Notes: a model not told the origin generated them from the letters alone. Shown: positions 1 to 8,883, counted from the first letter of the stretch. The stretch: DNA of 64,000 nt from Mesorhizobium sp. LMG 17147 (GCF_024297145.1 NZ_JANCTC010000004.1:186001-250000), one strand, 5' to 3'. Made by a program: numbers and translations.

Positions 1-1683
1 CCAAACGATCGCGTCGTCATCGACTCGCTTGTTTCGCTCGGCTTCGGCGCCTCGCTTATCTCGATCTTCGCCCGTCTCGGCGGCGGCATCTTCACTAAAG
101 GCGCCGACGTCGGCGGGGATCTCGTCGGTAAGGTTGAAGCCGGCATTCCCGAAGACGATCCACGCAATCCGGCCACCATTGCCGACAATGTCGGCGACAA
201 TGTCGGCGATTGCGCCGGCATGGCGGCCGACCTGTTCGAGACCTATGCAGTGACTGTGGTCGCCACGATGGTCCTGGCCGCCATCTTCTTCGGTGGCACC
301 GCCGTTCTCGGCGCGGCCATGCTCTATCCGCTGGCCATCTGCGGCGCCTGCATCCTCACCTCGATCGTCGGCACCTTCTTCGTCAAGCTTGGTTCCAGCG
401 GCTCGATCATGGGCGCGCTCTACAAGGGCCTGATCGCCACCGGGCTGCTGTCGATTGTCGGCCTTGCCGTAGCCACTTCGGCATGTATCGGCTGGGGGGA
501 GATCGGCACCGTCGCCGGCGTGGCTATTACCGGCACGAACCTGTTCATCTGCGGTCTCGTCGGCCTTGCGGTGACCGGCCTCATCGTGGTGATCACCGAA
601 TATTATACCGGCACCAACAAGCGTCCGGTGAACTCCATCGCCCAGGCCTCGGTCACCGGTCACGGCACCAACGTCATCCAGGGCCTCGCGGTCTCGCTGG
701 AAGCGACGGCGTTGCCGGCGATCGTCATCGTCGGCGGCATCATCTCGACATACCAGCTTGCCGGCCTCTACGGCACGGCGATCGCGGTGACGACGATGCT
801 CGGCCTCGCCGGCATGATCGTCGCGCTCGATGCCTTCGGCCCCGTTACGGACAATGCCGGTGGCATTGCCGAAATGGCCGGCCTGCCCAAGGAAGTGCGC
901 CAGTCAACCGACGCGCTTGACGCTGTCGGCAACACCACCAAGGCGGTAACCAAGGGCTACGCCATCGGCTCGGCCGGCCTAGGCGCGCTGGTGCTGTTCG
1001 CGGCCTATTCTAACGACCTGAAGTTCTTTGCCGCCAATGGCGACAAATACCCGTACTTCCAAGGCATGGGCGACGTCTCCTTCGACCTCTCCAATCCTTA
1101 CGTCGTCGCCGGCCTGATCTTCGGCGGCCTGATCCCGTATCTGTTCGGCGGCATCGCCATGACCGCCGTCGGCCGCGCCGCGGGTGCTATCGTCCAGGAG
1201 GTGCGCAAGCAGTTCCGCGAGGATCCGGGCATCATGGCCGGCACCTCGAAGCCGAACTATGCGCGCGCCGTCGACCTTCTGACCAAGGCAGCGATCCGGG
1301 AGATGATCGTTCCGTCATTGTTGCCGGTGCTGGCGCCGCTGGTGGTCTATTTCGGCGTCCTCCTGATCTCCGGCTCGAAGGCATCCGCCTTTGCCGCGCT
1401 CGGTGCCTCGCTGCTCGGCGTCATCGTCAACGGACTTTTCGTTGCCATTTCGATGACCTCCGGCGGCGGTGCCTGGGACAACGCCAAGAAGTCGTTCGAA
1501 GATGGTTTTGTCGACAAGGACGGCGTCAAGCATATGAAGGGCTCCGAAGCGCACAAGGCTTCGGTGACCGGCGATACGGTCGGCGACCCCTACAAGGATA
1601 CTGCCGGCCCGGCGGTCAACCCGGCGATCAAGATCACCAACATCGTCGCGCTGCTGTTGCTGGCCGTTCTCGCGCACGGCTAA
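1..1683 (+). CDS. hppA: Membrane-bound proton-translocating pyrophosphatase, 3' part
   Basis: The reading frame is open from base 1 and shows 560 residues; roughly the first 150 residues of a family member (about 700 aa) lie outside the window. The enzyme hydrolyses cytosolic pyrophosphate and pumps protons across the inner membrane. The pyrophosphate site is visible near the start ([32 protein letters not shown]), followed by many hydrophobic segments and the typical C-terminal blocks [10 protein letters not shown] and [13 protein letters not shown]. The segment [12 protein letters not shown] (about visible residue 310) has Lys and Thr where potassium-dependent members have Ala; in this family that marks the potassium-independent type. 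It ends just before a strong terminator and is convergent with bamE. Confidence 0.97.
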   Translation, partial: PNDRVVIDSLVSLGFGASLISIFARLGGGIFTKGADVGGDLVGKVEAGIPEDDPRNPATIADNVGDNVGDCAGMAADLFETYAVTVVATMVLAAIFFGGTAVLGAAMLYPLAICGACILTSIVGTFFVKLGSSGSIMGALYKGLIATGLLSIVGLAVATSACIGWGEIGTVAGVAITGTNLFICGLVGLAVTGLIVVITEYYTGTNKRPVNSIAQASVTGHGTNVIQGLAVSLEATALPAIVIVGGIISTYQLAGLYGTAIAVTTMLGLAGMIVALDAFGPVTDNAGGIAEMAGLPKEVRQSTDALDAVGNTTKAVTKGYAIGSAGLGALVLFAAYSNDLKFFAANGDKYPYFQGMGDVSFDLSNPYVVAGLIFGGLIPYLFGGIAMTAVGRAAGAIVQEVRKQFREDPGIMAGTSKPNYARAVDLLTKAAIREMIVPSLLPVLAPLVVYFGVLLISGSKASAFAALGASLLGVIVNGLFVAISMTSGGGAWDNAKKSFEDGFVDKDGVKHMKGSEAHKASVTGDTVGDPYKDTAGPAVNPAIKITNIVALLLLAVLAHG

Positions 1684-1710
1684 ACTCGGTCGCTACGACC
1701 TTAAGACAAA

Positions 1711-1738
1711 AACCCGCGGGATCGCTCCCGCGGGTTTT
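1711..1738. terminator. Rho-independent terminator, probably bidirectional
   Basis: The arms acccgcggg and cccgcgggt flank the six-base loop atcgct. A T-run follows on the + strand and an A-run precedes it, so it can end both hppA (+) and bamE (-). Confidence 0.85.
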
Positions 1739-1805
1739 TCATTGCCTGAGATATGCCGCTTACAGGAAGCGAAAGGAACGGAAGGAAGCCGACACCCTGG
1801 GTGGA

Positions 1806-2339
1806 TCAGGTGCCGCCGAGCGTGCTGCCGCCGCTGGCGCCGGGAACACCAGGCGCCAGCTTGCTGGCGCCACTGATGATCTGGCTGAGGAAGTTCTGGT
1901 CCTTGCCGCCGGTCGGTGTGGTGCGCGAGATGAAGTCGAACACTTTGCCGTCTTTCAAGCCGTAATTGGCGATCTGGGTGACGCGCCCGTCATCGCCAAA
2001 ATAGACCGCCAGCACATGCTGGTCGACCAGCCGCGGCTTATCGAAGGCGACATAGCGCTTGCGCGTCTGAGAAATGTAATAAAAGGCCTCGTTATCGAAG
2101 GTCGCCTTCGTCGAGGGAGTGCCGAGCGCCAGCAGCACCTGTTCGCGGCTTGAGCCGACCGGCACCAGGTCGATCGCCTGCTGGTCGATGACGTAGCCTT
2201 GCGTCAGCGTCTCGCTCGGATTGAGATCGCCGATCATCTTGGACGAATTGCAGGCGGAAAGCGCCGCAGCGATCACCAGTAGCGAAACCGCACCGGCTGG
2301 CCTGGGCAGGAAAGTCGACTTGAATTTCAGCGCGCGCAA
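1806..2339 (-). CDS. bamE: BamE/SmpA/OmlA-family outer membrane lipoprotein
   Basis: 177 aa. BamE is a small lipoprotein of the outer-membrane beta-barrel assembly (BAM) machine. The N-terminus is a lipoprotein signal with a hydrophobic stretch and lipobox LSAC, giving lipidated Cys30. The SmpA/OmlA domain follows (about 40-140): GYVIDQQAIDLVPVGSSREQVLLALGTPS is the family's helix-turn-strand signature, then YYISQTRKRY and a strand region with VYFGDDGRVTQI. The C-terminal 40 residues are Gly/Ser/Ala-rich, a rhizobial extension of the shorter enterobacterial protein. It is divergent from the ubiquinol-cytochrome c chaperone across 114 bases. Confidence 0.9.
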   Translation of the reverse strand: MRALKFKSTFLPRPAGAVSLLVIAAALSACNSSKMIGDLNPSETLTQGYVIDQQAIDLVPVGSSREQVLLALGTPSTKATFDNEAFYYISQTRKRYVAFDKPRLVDQHVLAVYFGDDGRVTQIANYGLKDGKVFDFISRTTPTGGKDQNFLSQIISGASKLAPGVPGASGGSTLGGT

Positions 2340-2453
2340 CTACAACTCCATAAGCTGGCCGCAACTTGCGCTGGGCCGCAAAACCGGTAAACCAGCTTGC
2401 TTGCCGATGCAACAAGGCCACTTCAACAAACGGTCCCGGGAGACCACCCTCAA

Positions 2454-2993
2454 ATGTTCCAGCGCCTCTTTGGCCGCGAACGACATGCCAACCGCGCCAT
2501 CACCGAGGCGCTTTACGCACAAATCGTGGCGGCGGCGCGGCAAACGGTGTTTTATTCCGCCTGGAACGTGCCGGACACGCCGCTCGGCCGCTTCGAGATG
2601 CTGTCGTTGCACATGTTCCTGTTCCAGCACCGGTTGCGCGGCGAGGGTGGTGCGGCGGCAGAGGTTGCGCAGGTGCTGATCGACGAGTTCTTCATGGATG
2701 TCGAACATTCATTGCGGGAATTGGGCATTGGCGACGTCGGCGTCCCGAAGCGCATGCGGAAACTGGCGAAGATGTTCTACGGCCGCACCGCAGCCTATGA
2801 CGATGCACTGCAACGAAATGACCATGATGCACTTGCCGCCGCCCTTGCCCGCAATGTCAGGCCCGATGCCGGCGCCTGGCCGCAAGCGTCGCAACTGGCA
2901 CTCTATGCCGCCGATGCATCCAGGCAACTCACGGAACAGCCGACCGAATCGATCGTTTCCGGCACGGTGGTGTTTCCGGTGGCCAACGCTTGA
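2454..2993 (+). CDS. Ubiquinol-cytochrome c chaperone (CBP3-like) family protein
   Basis: 179 aa from the ATG of MFQRLFGRE; a longer frame upstream is possible but adds no family-like sequence. The family (Pfam Ubiq_cyt_C_chap, homologous to mitochondrial Cbp3/UQCC1) assists assembly of cytochrome b into the bc1 complex. The signature is WNVPDTPLGRFEMLSLHMFL followed by an all-helical domain with VGVPKRMRKLAKMFYGR. There is no signal peptide, as expected for a cytoplasmic or membrane-associated assembly factor. The DUF177 gene starts only 41 bases downstream (or overlaps if a TTG start at 2990 is used), so the two are probably co-transcribed. Confidence 0.88.
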   Translation: MFQRLFGRERHANRAITEALYAQIVAAARQTVFYSAWNVPDTPLGRFEMLSLHMFLFQHRLRGEGGAAAEVAQVLIDEFFMDVEHSLRELGIGDVGVPKRMRKLAKMFYGRTAAYDDALQRNDHDALAAALARNVRPDAGAWPQASQLALYAADASRQLTEQPTESIVSGTVVFPVANA

Positions 2994-3034
2994 GCGGCGG
3001 CAGGCCGAATGAAGATGGCGAAGTGGAGGCGAAG

Positions 3035-3583
3035 ATGAAACGTCCTGATATCCACAGCCCAGTGTCATTCCGGGCAAATGTCGCTCGGCTGCCGAAAAAG
3101 GGGCTGCCGGTGGTGATCGATGCCGACCCCGGGCAGCGCGCCCTGCTGGCCGCCGAGCACGAGCTGCTTTCGGTCGAAAACTATCGCGCCGAACTCCTGG
3201 TCGAGCCTTGGAAGCGCAACGGGGTGAAAGTCAGCGGCCATGTCGAGGCCGATGTAACGCAGGCCTGCATCGTCACCCTCGACCCGGTCAAGGCGCATAT
3301 CGACGAGCCGGTCGAAGCGCTGTTCCTGCCGGAGCAATCCAAGCTCGGGCGGCAAGGTTTCGACGGCGGCGGTGAGATCCTGCTCGACGCCGAAGGGCCG
3401 GACAGCCCGGAAACCTTTTCCGGCGACGCCATCGACGTCGGGGCGCTTGCCGAACAGTTCTTTGGCTTGGCGATCGATCCCTATCCGCGCAAGCCCGGTG
3501 TGTCGCTGGAGGCCGCCGGCGATGCCGAGCCTGTGGAGAATGAATTCCAGCAAAAGCTCAGATCACTGTTGGGAAAATCCTGA
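3035..3583 (+). CDS. DUF177 / YceD-family protein
   Basis: 182 aa. The ATG at 3035 follows ggagg at 3025-3029; an in-frame TTG at 2990 would overlap the upstream stop and add 15 poor-quality residues, so I prefer 3035. YceD-family proteins are linked to 23S rRNA/ribosome maturation and usually sit near rpmF or plsX/fabH. Here the region VEADVTQACIVTLDPVKAHI carries one of the family's Cys positions, and the acidic C-terminus ends FQQKLRSLLGKS. It precedes plsX by 123 bases, the order usual for rhizobia. The molecular function is not fixed by sequence. Confidence 0.87.
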   Translation: MKRPDIHSPVSFRANVARLPKKGLPVVIDADPGQRALLAAEHELLSVENYRAELLVEPWKRNGVKVSGHVEADVTQACIVTLDPVKAHIDEPVEALFLPEQSKLGRQGFDGGGEILLDAEGPDSPETFSGDAIDVGALAEQFFGLAIDPYPRKPGVSLEAAGDAEPVENEFQQKLRSLLGKS

Positions 3584-3706
3584 TAGCTGATCCAATCTGA
3601 GAAAAGTTGGTTGTGCGGCAGCCCAAAACCGTTATTTTCGCCGAACCTTCGCGAGCCCCGTACCTTGGCAAGCCCGCTGGCCAAGCAACCGTGAGATGAA
3701 CACCGC

Positions 3707-4777
3707 GTGATCAGGATTTCCATCGATGCCATGGGCGGCGATCACGGGCCAAGCGTGGTCATCCCGGCGCTCATGACTGTCGCCACCCGCCGTCCGGATA
3801 TACGCTTCGTCATTTATGGGCGCGAAGAAGCGGTACGGCCCGAACTCGCCAAATTCCCCAAGCTGGCGGACGTGAGCGAGTTCATCCACTGCGAGATCGC
3901 AGTCCGGATGGACGACAAGCCGAGCCAGGCGCTGCGCCATGGCCGCTGGAAATCATCGATGTGGAAGGCCGTCGAGGCGGTCAAGGCAGGCACTGCCGAC
4001 GCCTGCATCTCAGCCGGCAATACCGGGGCGCTGATGGCAATGTCCAGGTTCTGCCTTCGCACCATGGCGACCATCGATCGCCCGGCAATCGCAGCACTCT
4101 GGCCGACATTGCGCGGCGAAAGCGTGGTGCTGGACGTCGGCGCCACTATCGGCGCGGATGCGCATCAACTGGTTGATTTTGCCATTCTGGGCACCGGCAT
4201 GGCGCGCTCGGTTTTCGGCATCGAACGGCCTAGCGTCGGCCTGCTCAATGTCGGCGTCGAGGAGATCAAGGGTCAGGAGGAGGTTAAGGAGGCGGGCCGC
4301 ATGCTTCGCGAGGCCAACATGGCCTCGATGAACTACCATGGCTTTGTCGAGGGTGACGATATCGGCAAGGGCAGTGTCGACGTCGTCGTTACCGAAGGAT
4401 TTGCCGGCAACATCGCGCTGAAGACGGCGGAAGGCACGGTCAGGCAGATCGCCGGGTATCTGCGCGCGGCGATGAACCGCACGCTGATGGCCAGGATCGG
4501 CTATATCTTCGCGAAGACCGCCTTCAATCGCCTGCGCGAGAAGATGGATGTCGGCCGCTCCAATGGCGGCGTCTTCCTCGGGTTGAACGGCATCGTGGTG
4601 AAAAGCCATGGCGGGGCTGATTCGGATGGCTTTGCGGCGGCGATCGAGCTTGGCTACGACATGGTACGCAACAATCTGCTTGACCGCATCGAAGCCGATC
4701 TCGACCTGTTCCATGCCCGCAATCCGAATGCCCAGACAATCCGGAAATCCGACGTCGTCATCGACGCAAAGGAATAG
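3707..4777 (+). CDS. plsX: Phosphate acyltransferase PlsX
   Basis: 356 aa with a GTG start. PlsX converts acyl-ACP and phosphate to acyl-phosphate, the acyl donor for PlsY in phosphatidate synthesis; it is a peripheral inner-membrane enzyme. Visible family motifs are the N-terminal [22 protein letters not shown] in the middle, and [14 protein letters not shown]. Length and ends match the family. fabH starts 9 bases after the stop, so the two are one unit linking phospholipid and fatty-acid initiation. Confidence 0.97.
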   Translation: MIRISIDAMGGDHGPSVVIPALMTVATRRPDIRFVIYGREEAVRPELAKFPKLADVSEFIHCEIAVRMDDKPSQALRHGRWKSSMWKAVEAVKAGTADACISAGNTGALMAMSRFCLRTMATIDRPAIAALWPTLRGESVVLDVGATIGADAHQLVDFAILGTGMARSVFGIERPSVGLLNVGVEEIKGQEEVKEAGRMLREANMASMNYHGFVEGDDIGKGSVDVVVTEGFAGNIALKTAEGTVRQIAGYLRAAMNRTLMARIGYIFAKTAFNRLREKMDVGRSNGGVFLGLNGIVVKSHGGADSDGFAAAIELGYDMVRNNLLDRIEADLDLFHARNPNAQTIRKSDVVIDAKE

Positions 4778-4786
4778 GAAAGAGCA

Positions 4787-5758
4787 TTGATCAGATCAGT
4801 CGTGCGCGGCACGGGCGCCGCGCTGCCCCGCCGCATTATGAAGAATGCCGATTTCGAAGGCATGGTCGAGACGTCGGACGAGTGGATCGTCCAGCGCACC
4901 GGTATTCGCCAGCGCCACATCGCGGCCGACGACGAGACGACGGCCTCGCTGGGCGAGGCGGCGGCGCGCGCAGCCCTCGACAGCGCCGGCCTGATGGCGG
5001 ACGACATCGACCTGATCGTGCTGGCGACCTCGACGCCCAACAACACCTTTCCCGCGACCGCGGTCGAGATCCAGAACAAGCTCGGCATGCACCACGGTTT
5101 TGCCTTCGACCTGCAGGCGGTTTGCTCCGGCTTCGTCTATGCAGTGACGACCGCCGACCTCTATATCCGCGGCGGCTTGGCCAGACGGGTGCTGGTGATC
5201 GGCTCGGAAACGTTTTCGCGCATTCTCGACTGGAACGACCGCTCGACCTGCGTTTTGTTCGGCGACGGCGCCGGCGCGATGGTGCTGGAAGCAGGCACGG
5301 GAGCAGGCGGCATCGCCGACCGAGGCGTTCTGGCGGCCAGCCTGCGCTCCGACGGCATCCACAAGGACAAGCTTTTCGTCGACGGTGGGCCGTCGACCAC
5401 CGGAACGGTCGGGCACCTCAGGATGGAAGGCCGCGAAGTGTTCAAGCATGCGGTCGGCATGATCACCGACGTCATCGAGGCGACGTTCGCACAGGCCGGC
5501 ATCAGCGCCGCCGATCTCGACTGGTTCGTGCCGCATCAAGCCAATAAACGAATTATTGACGCTTCGGCCAAAAAGCTCGGGATAGAGGAGCGGAAGGTGG
5601 TCGTGACCGTCGATCTGCACGGTAATACTTCCGCTGCTTCCGTGCCGCTGGCACTGTCCGCGGCCGTCGCCGACGGTCGCATCAAAAAGGGTGACCTGGT
5701 GCTGCTTGAGGCGATGGGCGGCGGCTTCACCTGGGGCGCCGTCCTGCTCCGCTGGTAA
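4787..5758 (+). CDS. fabH: 3-oxoacyl-ACP synthase III (KAS III)
   Basis: 323 aa from a TTG start preceded by the purine-rich ggaatagga. FabH condenses acetyl-CoA with malonyl-ACP and starts type II fatty-acid synthesis. The catalytic triad is intact: Cys113 in AVCSGFVYA, His250 in VPHQANKR and Asn280 in LHGNTSAAS. The C-terminus [13 protein letters not shown] is typical of the family. It lies directly behind plsX, and ihfA follows after about 100 bases. Confidence 0.97.
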   Translation: MIRSVVRGTGAALPRRIMKNADFEGMVETSDEWIVQRTGIRQRHIAADDETTASLGEAAARAALDSAGLMADDIDLIVLATSTPNNTFPATAVEIQNKLGMHHGFAFDLQAVCSGFVYAVTTADLYIRGGLARRVLVIGSETFSRILDWNDRSTCVLFGDGAGAMVLEAGTGAGGIADRGVLAASLRSDGIHKDKLFVDGGPSTTGTVGHLRMEGREVFKHAVGMITDVIEATFAQAGISAADLDWFVPHQANKRIIDASAKKLGIEERKVVVTVDLHGNTSAASVPLALSAAVADGRIKKGDLVLLEAMGGGFTWGAVLLRW

Positions 5759-5862
5759 GTGCCGAACTATCGGGTTCGGGTCCTTGACCTTGACGGATCA
5801 ATTACTTAGGTTCTGCCGTTGCTTGTATCGATTTATGTTTTTGAGCTGATGGGACGGTTCGT

Positions 5863-6186
5863 ATGGGGGGAAAGACACTTACGCGCGCCGACCTCGCCGA
5901 AGCCGTTTACCGCAAGGTTGGGCTGTCGCGTACTGAATCGGCCGAGCTTGTCGAGGCGGTGCTGAATGAGATCTGCGAGGCGATCGTTCGCGGCGAGACG
6001 GTGAAGCTGTCGTCCTTCGCGACCTTCCACGTCCGCTCGAAAAACGAGCGCATCGGGCGCAATCCCAAGACCGGTGAGGAAGTGCCGATCCTGCCGCGCC
6101 GGGTGATGACCTTCAAGTCGTCGAACGTGCTGAAGAACCGTATCCTGCGCTCCCATCAAAACAGCAAAGCCAAGGGCAGCAAGTAG
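5863..6186 (+). CDS. ihfA: Integration host factor alpha subunit
   Basis: 107 aa. IHF is a heterodimeric DNA-bending protein of the HU/IHF family. [16 protein letters not shown] starts the helical dimer part; the beta-arm is seen as [18 protein letters not shown], containing the RNPKTG tip with the intercalating proline. The last 15 residues are a Lys/Ser-rich tail, common in rhizobial IhfA. The position after plsX-fabH and before a MerR regulator is a conserved alphaproteobacterial order. Confidence 0.95.
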   Translation: MGGKTLTRADLAEAVYRKVGLSRTESAELVEAVLNEICEAIVRGETVKLSSFATFHVRSKNERIGRNPKTGEEVPILPRRVMTFKSSNVLKNRILRSHQNSKAKGSK

Positions 6187-6258
6187 ACGCCCGATCCACT
6201 TTGCCGAGAATCATGCCCCAGGCTTCGGTTGAAAAACGAGCCCTGCTTTTGCGCCGGG

Positions 6259-6287
6259 CTTGAATATTGTTTCATAAACCGCTGAAA
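6259..6287 (+). promoter_or_regulatory. Possible sigma-70 promoter of the MerR gene
   Basis: CTTGAA (6259-6264), 17 bases, then CTGAAA (6282-6287), a partial match to the rhizobial CTTGAC-N17-CTATAT pattern, about 140 bases before the MerR start. This is pattern matching only. Confidence 0.25.
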
Positions 6288-6429
6288 TAAGGTGCGATTC
6301 GGTAGGCCGGATCGGTATTTGGGTGTGATCCGCTCCGGCGGGACGGAAAGCTGCTCTCTTTGTTAAGCGCAATGTCCCCCGAACCCGGTTCCCGCCTTCG
6401 CGATCATGCTCTAGCGTGAGGATTCGCCC

Positions 6430-6972
6430 ATGGACAAGAGCCCTGATGCTTTCCGCACCATCAGCGAGGTCGCGGAGGATCTGGATTTGCCGCAGCACGT
6501 GCTGCGCTTCTGGGAGACGCGTTTCAACCAGATCAAGCCGATGAAGCGCGGCGGCGGCCGCCGCTACTACCGTCCGCAGGACGTCGAACTGATCAAGGGT
6601 ATTCGCCATATGCTCTACGATCAGGGCTATACAATCAAGGGCGTGCAGAAGCTGTTGCGCGAGAACGGCAACCAGTTTCTGATCGCCGTCGGCAATGGCG
6701 ACATGGCGGCGGTCGAGGCGATCTCGCAGCGCCGACAGGCCGACACGGTACCGCTGACGCAAGCGGCGCAGCCGCGCGGCCCGGACGACGAAATGCTGGT
6801 CGGCCAGCCGAGGGTGAAACCCAGCCGTCGTTTTTTCGGCATCGGCAAGACCGACGAGGAAGGTCCGGTTCCGCCGGACACGTCAAAGCTTTCCCGTGAC
6901 AATCGCGCATTGCTGCAGGAGGCGCTGTTCGACCTCCTGGAATGCAAGCGCCTGCTCGATCAGGTTCGCTAG
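6430..6972 (+). CDS. MerR-family transcriptional regulator
   Basis: 180 aa; gagg lies shortly before the ATG. The N-terminal winged helix-turn-helix is clear: [25 protein letters not shown], then the wing [22 protein letters not shown] and [14 protein letters not shown] (residues about 8-80). The C-terminal part has no metal-binding Cys cluster and no recognisable effector domain, only a basic/polar linker and a terminal helix ending [12 protein letters not shown]. In rhizobia this gene regularly follows ihfA; its target is unknown. A non-metal role is likely because the Cys residues of MerR/CueR are missing. Confidence 0.9.
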   Translation: MDKSPDAFRTISEVAEDLDLPQHVLRFWETRFNQIKPMKRGGGRRYYRPQDVELIKGIRHMLYDQGYTIKGVQKLLRENGNQFLIAVGNGDMAAVEAISQRRQADTVPLTQAAQPRGPDDEMLVGQPRVKPSRRFFGIGKTDEEGPVPPDTSKLSRDNRALLQEALFDLLECKRLLDQVR

Positions 6973-7016
6973 AGCCCGCCGGGCTGACCGGAACGGTCTT
7001 CAGGGTCATGCGTTAG

Positions 7017-7041
7017 GCTTCCTTCTACATATGAAGGAAGC
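7017..7041 (+). promoter_or_regulatory. Hairpin that pairs the Shine-Dalgarno of the ElaB-like gene
   Basis: gcttccttc (7017-7025) and gaaggaagc (7033-7041) are perfect complements around the loop tacatat. The 3' arm is the Shine-Dalgarno sequence of the ATG at 7047. In RNA the ribosome-binding site would be fully paired; as DNA it is also a 9-bp dyad that could be an operator. Confidence 0.55.
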
Positions 7042-7046
7042 ACGTC

Positions 7047-7388
7047 ATGCCATCGCTTTCGAGCATCTCCGACACCGATCTGAACAAGCAGGTCGCGGCC
7101 CTGACCAGGGAACTGGCCACCTTGAAGAAAGCCGTGTTAAAGCGGGGCGGCGCCTTTTACGAAGACGGGCGCGATACCGCATCGGATTATTATTCGGATA
7201 TCACTGAGCGCCTCGGCGACGCCTTGCCGGCAATCAGAAGGCAAGGCCGGGCGATCGAGAAGACCGCCCGAGATCACCCGGCGACGGCGGCCGCTGTCGG
7301 ACTGGTTGTGGTCGGGCTCGTCGCCAGTCTGTTCCTCGGCGGCCGGCAGCAACAAGCACCGCGGGCGCGTTCAAGATCGGCACGTTGA
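7047..7388 (+). CDS. ElaB/YqjD-like (DUF883) membrane-anchored protein
   Basis: 113 aa. The plan matches DUF883/ElaB-YqjD proteins, inner-membrane-tethered proteins reported to bind ribosomes in stationary phase: a soluble helical N-terminal part (DLNKQVAALTRELATLKKAV, likely coiled coil), a middle DITERLGDALPAIRRQGRAIEKTARDHP, then one C-terminal transmembrane helix (AAAVGLVVVGLVASLFLGG, about 83-102) and a short basic tail. gaaggaag lies 6 bases before the ATG but inside a hairpin. A strong terminator follows at once, so this is a one-gene unit. The family assignment rests on architecture, not catalytic motifs. Confidence 0.75.
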   Translation: MPSLSSISDTDLNKQVAALTRELATLKKAVLKRGGAFYEDGRDTASDYYSDITERLGDALPAIRRQGRAIEKTARDHPATAAAVGLVVVGLVASLFLGGRQQQAPRARSRSAR

Positions 7389-7395
7389 GATAAGC

Positions 7396-7429
7396 AAATG
7401 GCGGCGGTCAGCGGACCGCCGCCATTTTT
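7396..7429 (+). terminator. Strong rho-independent terminator after the ElaB-like gene
   Basis: Perfect 14-bp stem (7396-7409 with 7414-7427), tetraloop agcg, then a T-run. Confidence 0.9.
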
Positions 7430-7514
7430 CGCCGACACGGCAAACCCGGTAAGCGTGCCGCCCTTGATCAAGGGCCAGAACGCCTGATTGCCGGTTGTTC
7501 GACCGAGGGTGTTT

Positions 7515-7709
7515 TCAGTACTTCTTCGCCACAACCTTCTTGTGATGGTGGCGATAGTGGTGGTGGACGCGGTGATGGTAGTGATGGCGGTGATGCTTCT
7601 TGACGGTGGTGTGCATCGTCGTTGCATTCGCGCTGGTTGCGCCGATGATCGGCATCGAGAGGGCAAGTGCGATTGCAAGTCCAAGGGCGGAGAGAAGAGG
7701 CTTGTTCAT
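7515..7709 (-). CDS. Small secreted histidine-rich protein
   Basis: 64 aa. An aaggaaa Shine-Dalgarno lies about 9 bases before the ATG. Residues 1 to about 29 are a signal peptide (Lys3, a hydrophobic core, then GATSANA before the cut). The mature part is about 35 residues with 13 His plus Lys, Arg and Tyr, in runs such as KKHHRHHYHHRVHHH. This composition suggests divalent metal (Zn, Ni, Cu) binding or buffering in the periplasm; I know of no named family. It stands alone, behind a cluster of TCGGTG half-sites at 7746-7777. Confidence 0.75.
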   Translation of the reverse strand: MNKPLLSALGLAIALALSMPIIGATSANATTMHTTVKKHHRHHYHHRVHHHYRHHHKKVVAKKY

Positions 7710-8026
7710 GACATCGTTTCCTTTTTGCGCAGGCGGAATTTAAGCGTCACCGATTCAGGTCGGTGACCCGATCGGTGCGGTTGGGACTATCGCCTTGGAG
7801 TTTTTCGGCAGTTTTTCCGGCCTGTAGAATTTTGTTTCCGAACTGTGTCTGCCGACGATCCGGCCGGATGTCGGCGCACCGGCATCCGCCATTGATTCCG
7901 GCGTCGGTTCACGATGCCGTGACGCTATCTTTGATGCTTGGCAAATCACCGGCGAGCGGGCATTCTCCCGATCGTCTCAGGCAACAACATGATTTGATCT
8001 AACTCTTTCATCCCACGGAGTTGCCA
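7710..8026. other. Intergenic region between divergent His-rich and XRE genes
   Basis: 317 bases with no convincing coding frame. It holds the dyad and half-site cluster at 7746-7777, a 12-bp palindrome atccggccggat near 7859-7870, and the cacggag Shine-Dalgarno of the XRE gene at its right end. Confidence 0.6.
7746..7777. promoter_or_regulatory. Candidate operator: three TCGGTG half-sites, 12 bases apart
   Basis: CACCGA at 7748-7753 (TCGGTG on the other strand), TCGGTG at 7760-7765 and TCGGTG at 7772-7777. The first two lie inside the perfect dyad GTCACCGA-N6-TCGGTGAC. The cluster is 37-68 bases upstream of the His-rich gene start, where an operator would sit. Confidence 0.4.
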
Positions 8027-8305
8027 ATGCCCCAAATAGCAAAACGCGAACCTTACTCCGACCTGGCGGCGAGCGCGGTTACGCCTGAACGCAGTGCCGT
8101 CCGCACCGCCCGGGAAGCCCGTGGATACAGCATCGAAGAGCTGTCCTTGGCGTGCGGGCTGGCAGCCTATGAGATTGCCGACATCGAAAGCGGCAAGGAT
8201 GCCGATCCTTCGAAACGTCGGCGTATTGCCTCCGCGCTTCAACTTCCGGAAAGCGCTCTGTTTGACGAAGCCGTGTTGCCTGCCAAAAGGCGATCCGTGT
8301 CGTAG
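8027..8305 (+). CDS. Small XRE-type helix-turn-helix protein
   Basis: 92 aa from the ATG 6 bases after cacggag (an in-frame TTG two codons earlier is less well placed). Residues about 24-75 form a Cro/C1-type HTH: VRTAREARGYSIEELSLACG, then LAAYEIADIESGKDADPSKRRRIASAL. The region after the HTH is only a short basic tail, so it is a stand-alone DNA-binding protein. Similar small XRE proteins are common in rhizobia next to stress or surface genes; the target is unknown. It is divergent from the His-rich gene 317 bases away, so the half-sites there could be its operator; this is inference only. Confidence 0.8.
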   Translation: MPQIAKREPYSDLAASAVTPERSAVRTAREARGYSIEELSLACGLAAYEIADIESGKDADPSKRRRIASALQLPESALFDEAVLPAKRRSVS

Positions 8306-8330
8306 CGACGTGTCATGCTTTTATTCCACG

Positions 8331-8367
8331 AGCTCGCCATGGGTCGCCCTGGCGGGCTTCGTTTTTT
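8331..8367 (+). terminator. Likely rho-independent terminator after the XRE gene
   Basis: agctcgcc (8331-8338) pairs with ggcgggct (8351-8358) with one U-G pair, loop of 12, and six Ts at 8362-8367. Confidence 0.6.
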
Positions 8368-8424
8368 CACCCACGTAGTGGACTTGCCGGCCGCCACGGC
8401 GACGCCAGACGGAAATTGCCGGAG

Positions 8425-8883
8425 ATGAGCCTCGAATCCGTTCGCGCCTTTTTCGACGCACACGCGCCCGACATCGACGTTATCGTCACGGAAGCCAGCT
8501 CGGCGACAGTGCCTCTGGCCGCCGAAGCGCATGGCGTAGCGCCAGCGCAGATTGCCAAGACGATCTGCTTGCGCGCCGGCGACCAGACGATGCTGATCGT
8601 GGCCAGCGGGATCTCCAGGCTGGACAATCGCAAATTCAAGGACCGGTTCGGTGGCAAGGCGCGAATGCTGGATGCCGAACAGGTGCTTGCCGCGACCGGT
8701 CATCCCGTCGGCGGGGTGTGCCCATTCGGCCTACCGGCGCCGCTCCCGGTTTACTGCGACATCTCGCTGCGCGCCTTTGACGAGGTCGTCCCGGCGGCAG
8801 GCGCGACGAATGCCGCCGTACGGCTCAGCCCGCAACGCCTGGCCGAACTCGTCGACGCCGAGTGGGTGGATGTGTGCCAGTAG
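8425..8883 (+). CDS. YbaK/EbsC-family aminoacyl-tRNA deacylase
   Basis: 152 aa. The family hydrolyses mischarged tRNAs such as Ala- or Cys-tRNA(Pro) in trans. Visible family features are TVPLAAEAHGVAPAQIAKTICLR, with the conserved Lys of the YbaK fold (AKTI), then DNRKFKDRFGGKARML and GGVCPFGLPAPLPVYCDISL, the family's C-terminal G-x-x-x-P-F-G signature. Length matches the stand-alone domain. The start is ambiguous: ggag touches this ATG, and an in-frame TTG at 8416 is possible. It lies between the XRE gene and a convergent small secreted protein and has no obvious operon partner. Confidence 0.85.
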   Translation: MSLESVRAFFDAHAPDIDVIVTEASSATVPLAAEAHGVAPAQIAKTICLRAGDQTMLIVASGISRLDNRKFKDRFGGKARMLDAEQVLAATGHPVGGVCPFGLPAPLPVYCDISLRAFDEVVPAAGATNAAVRLSPQRLAELVDAEWVDVCQ

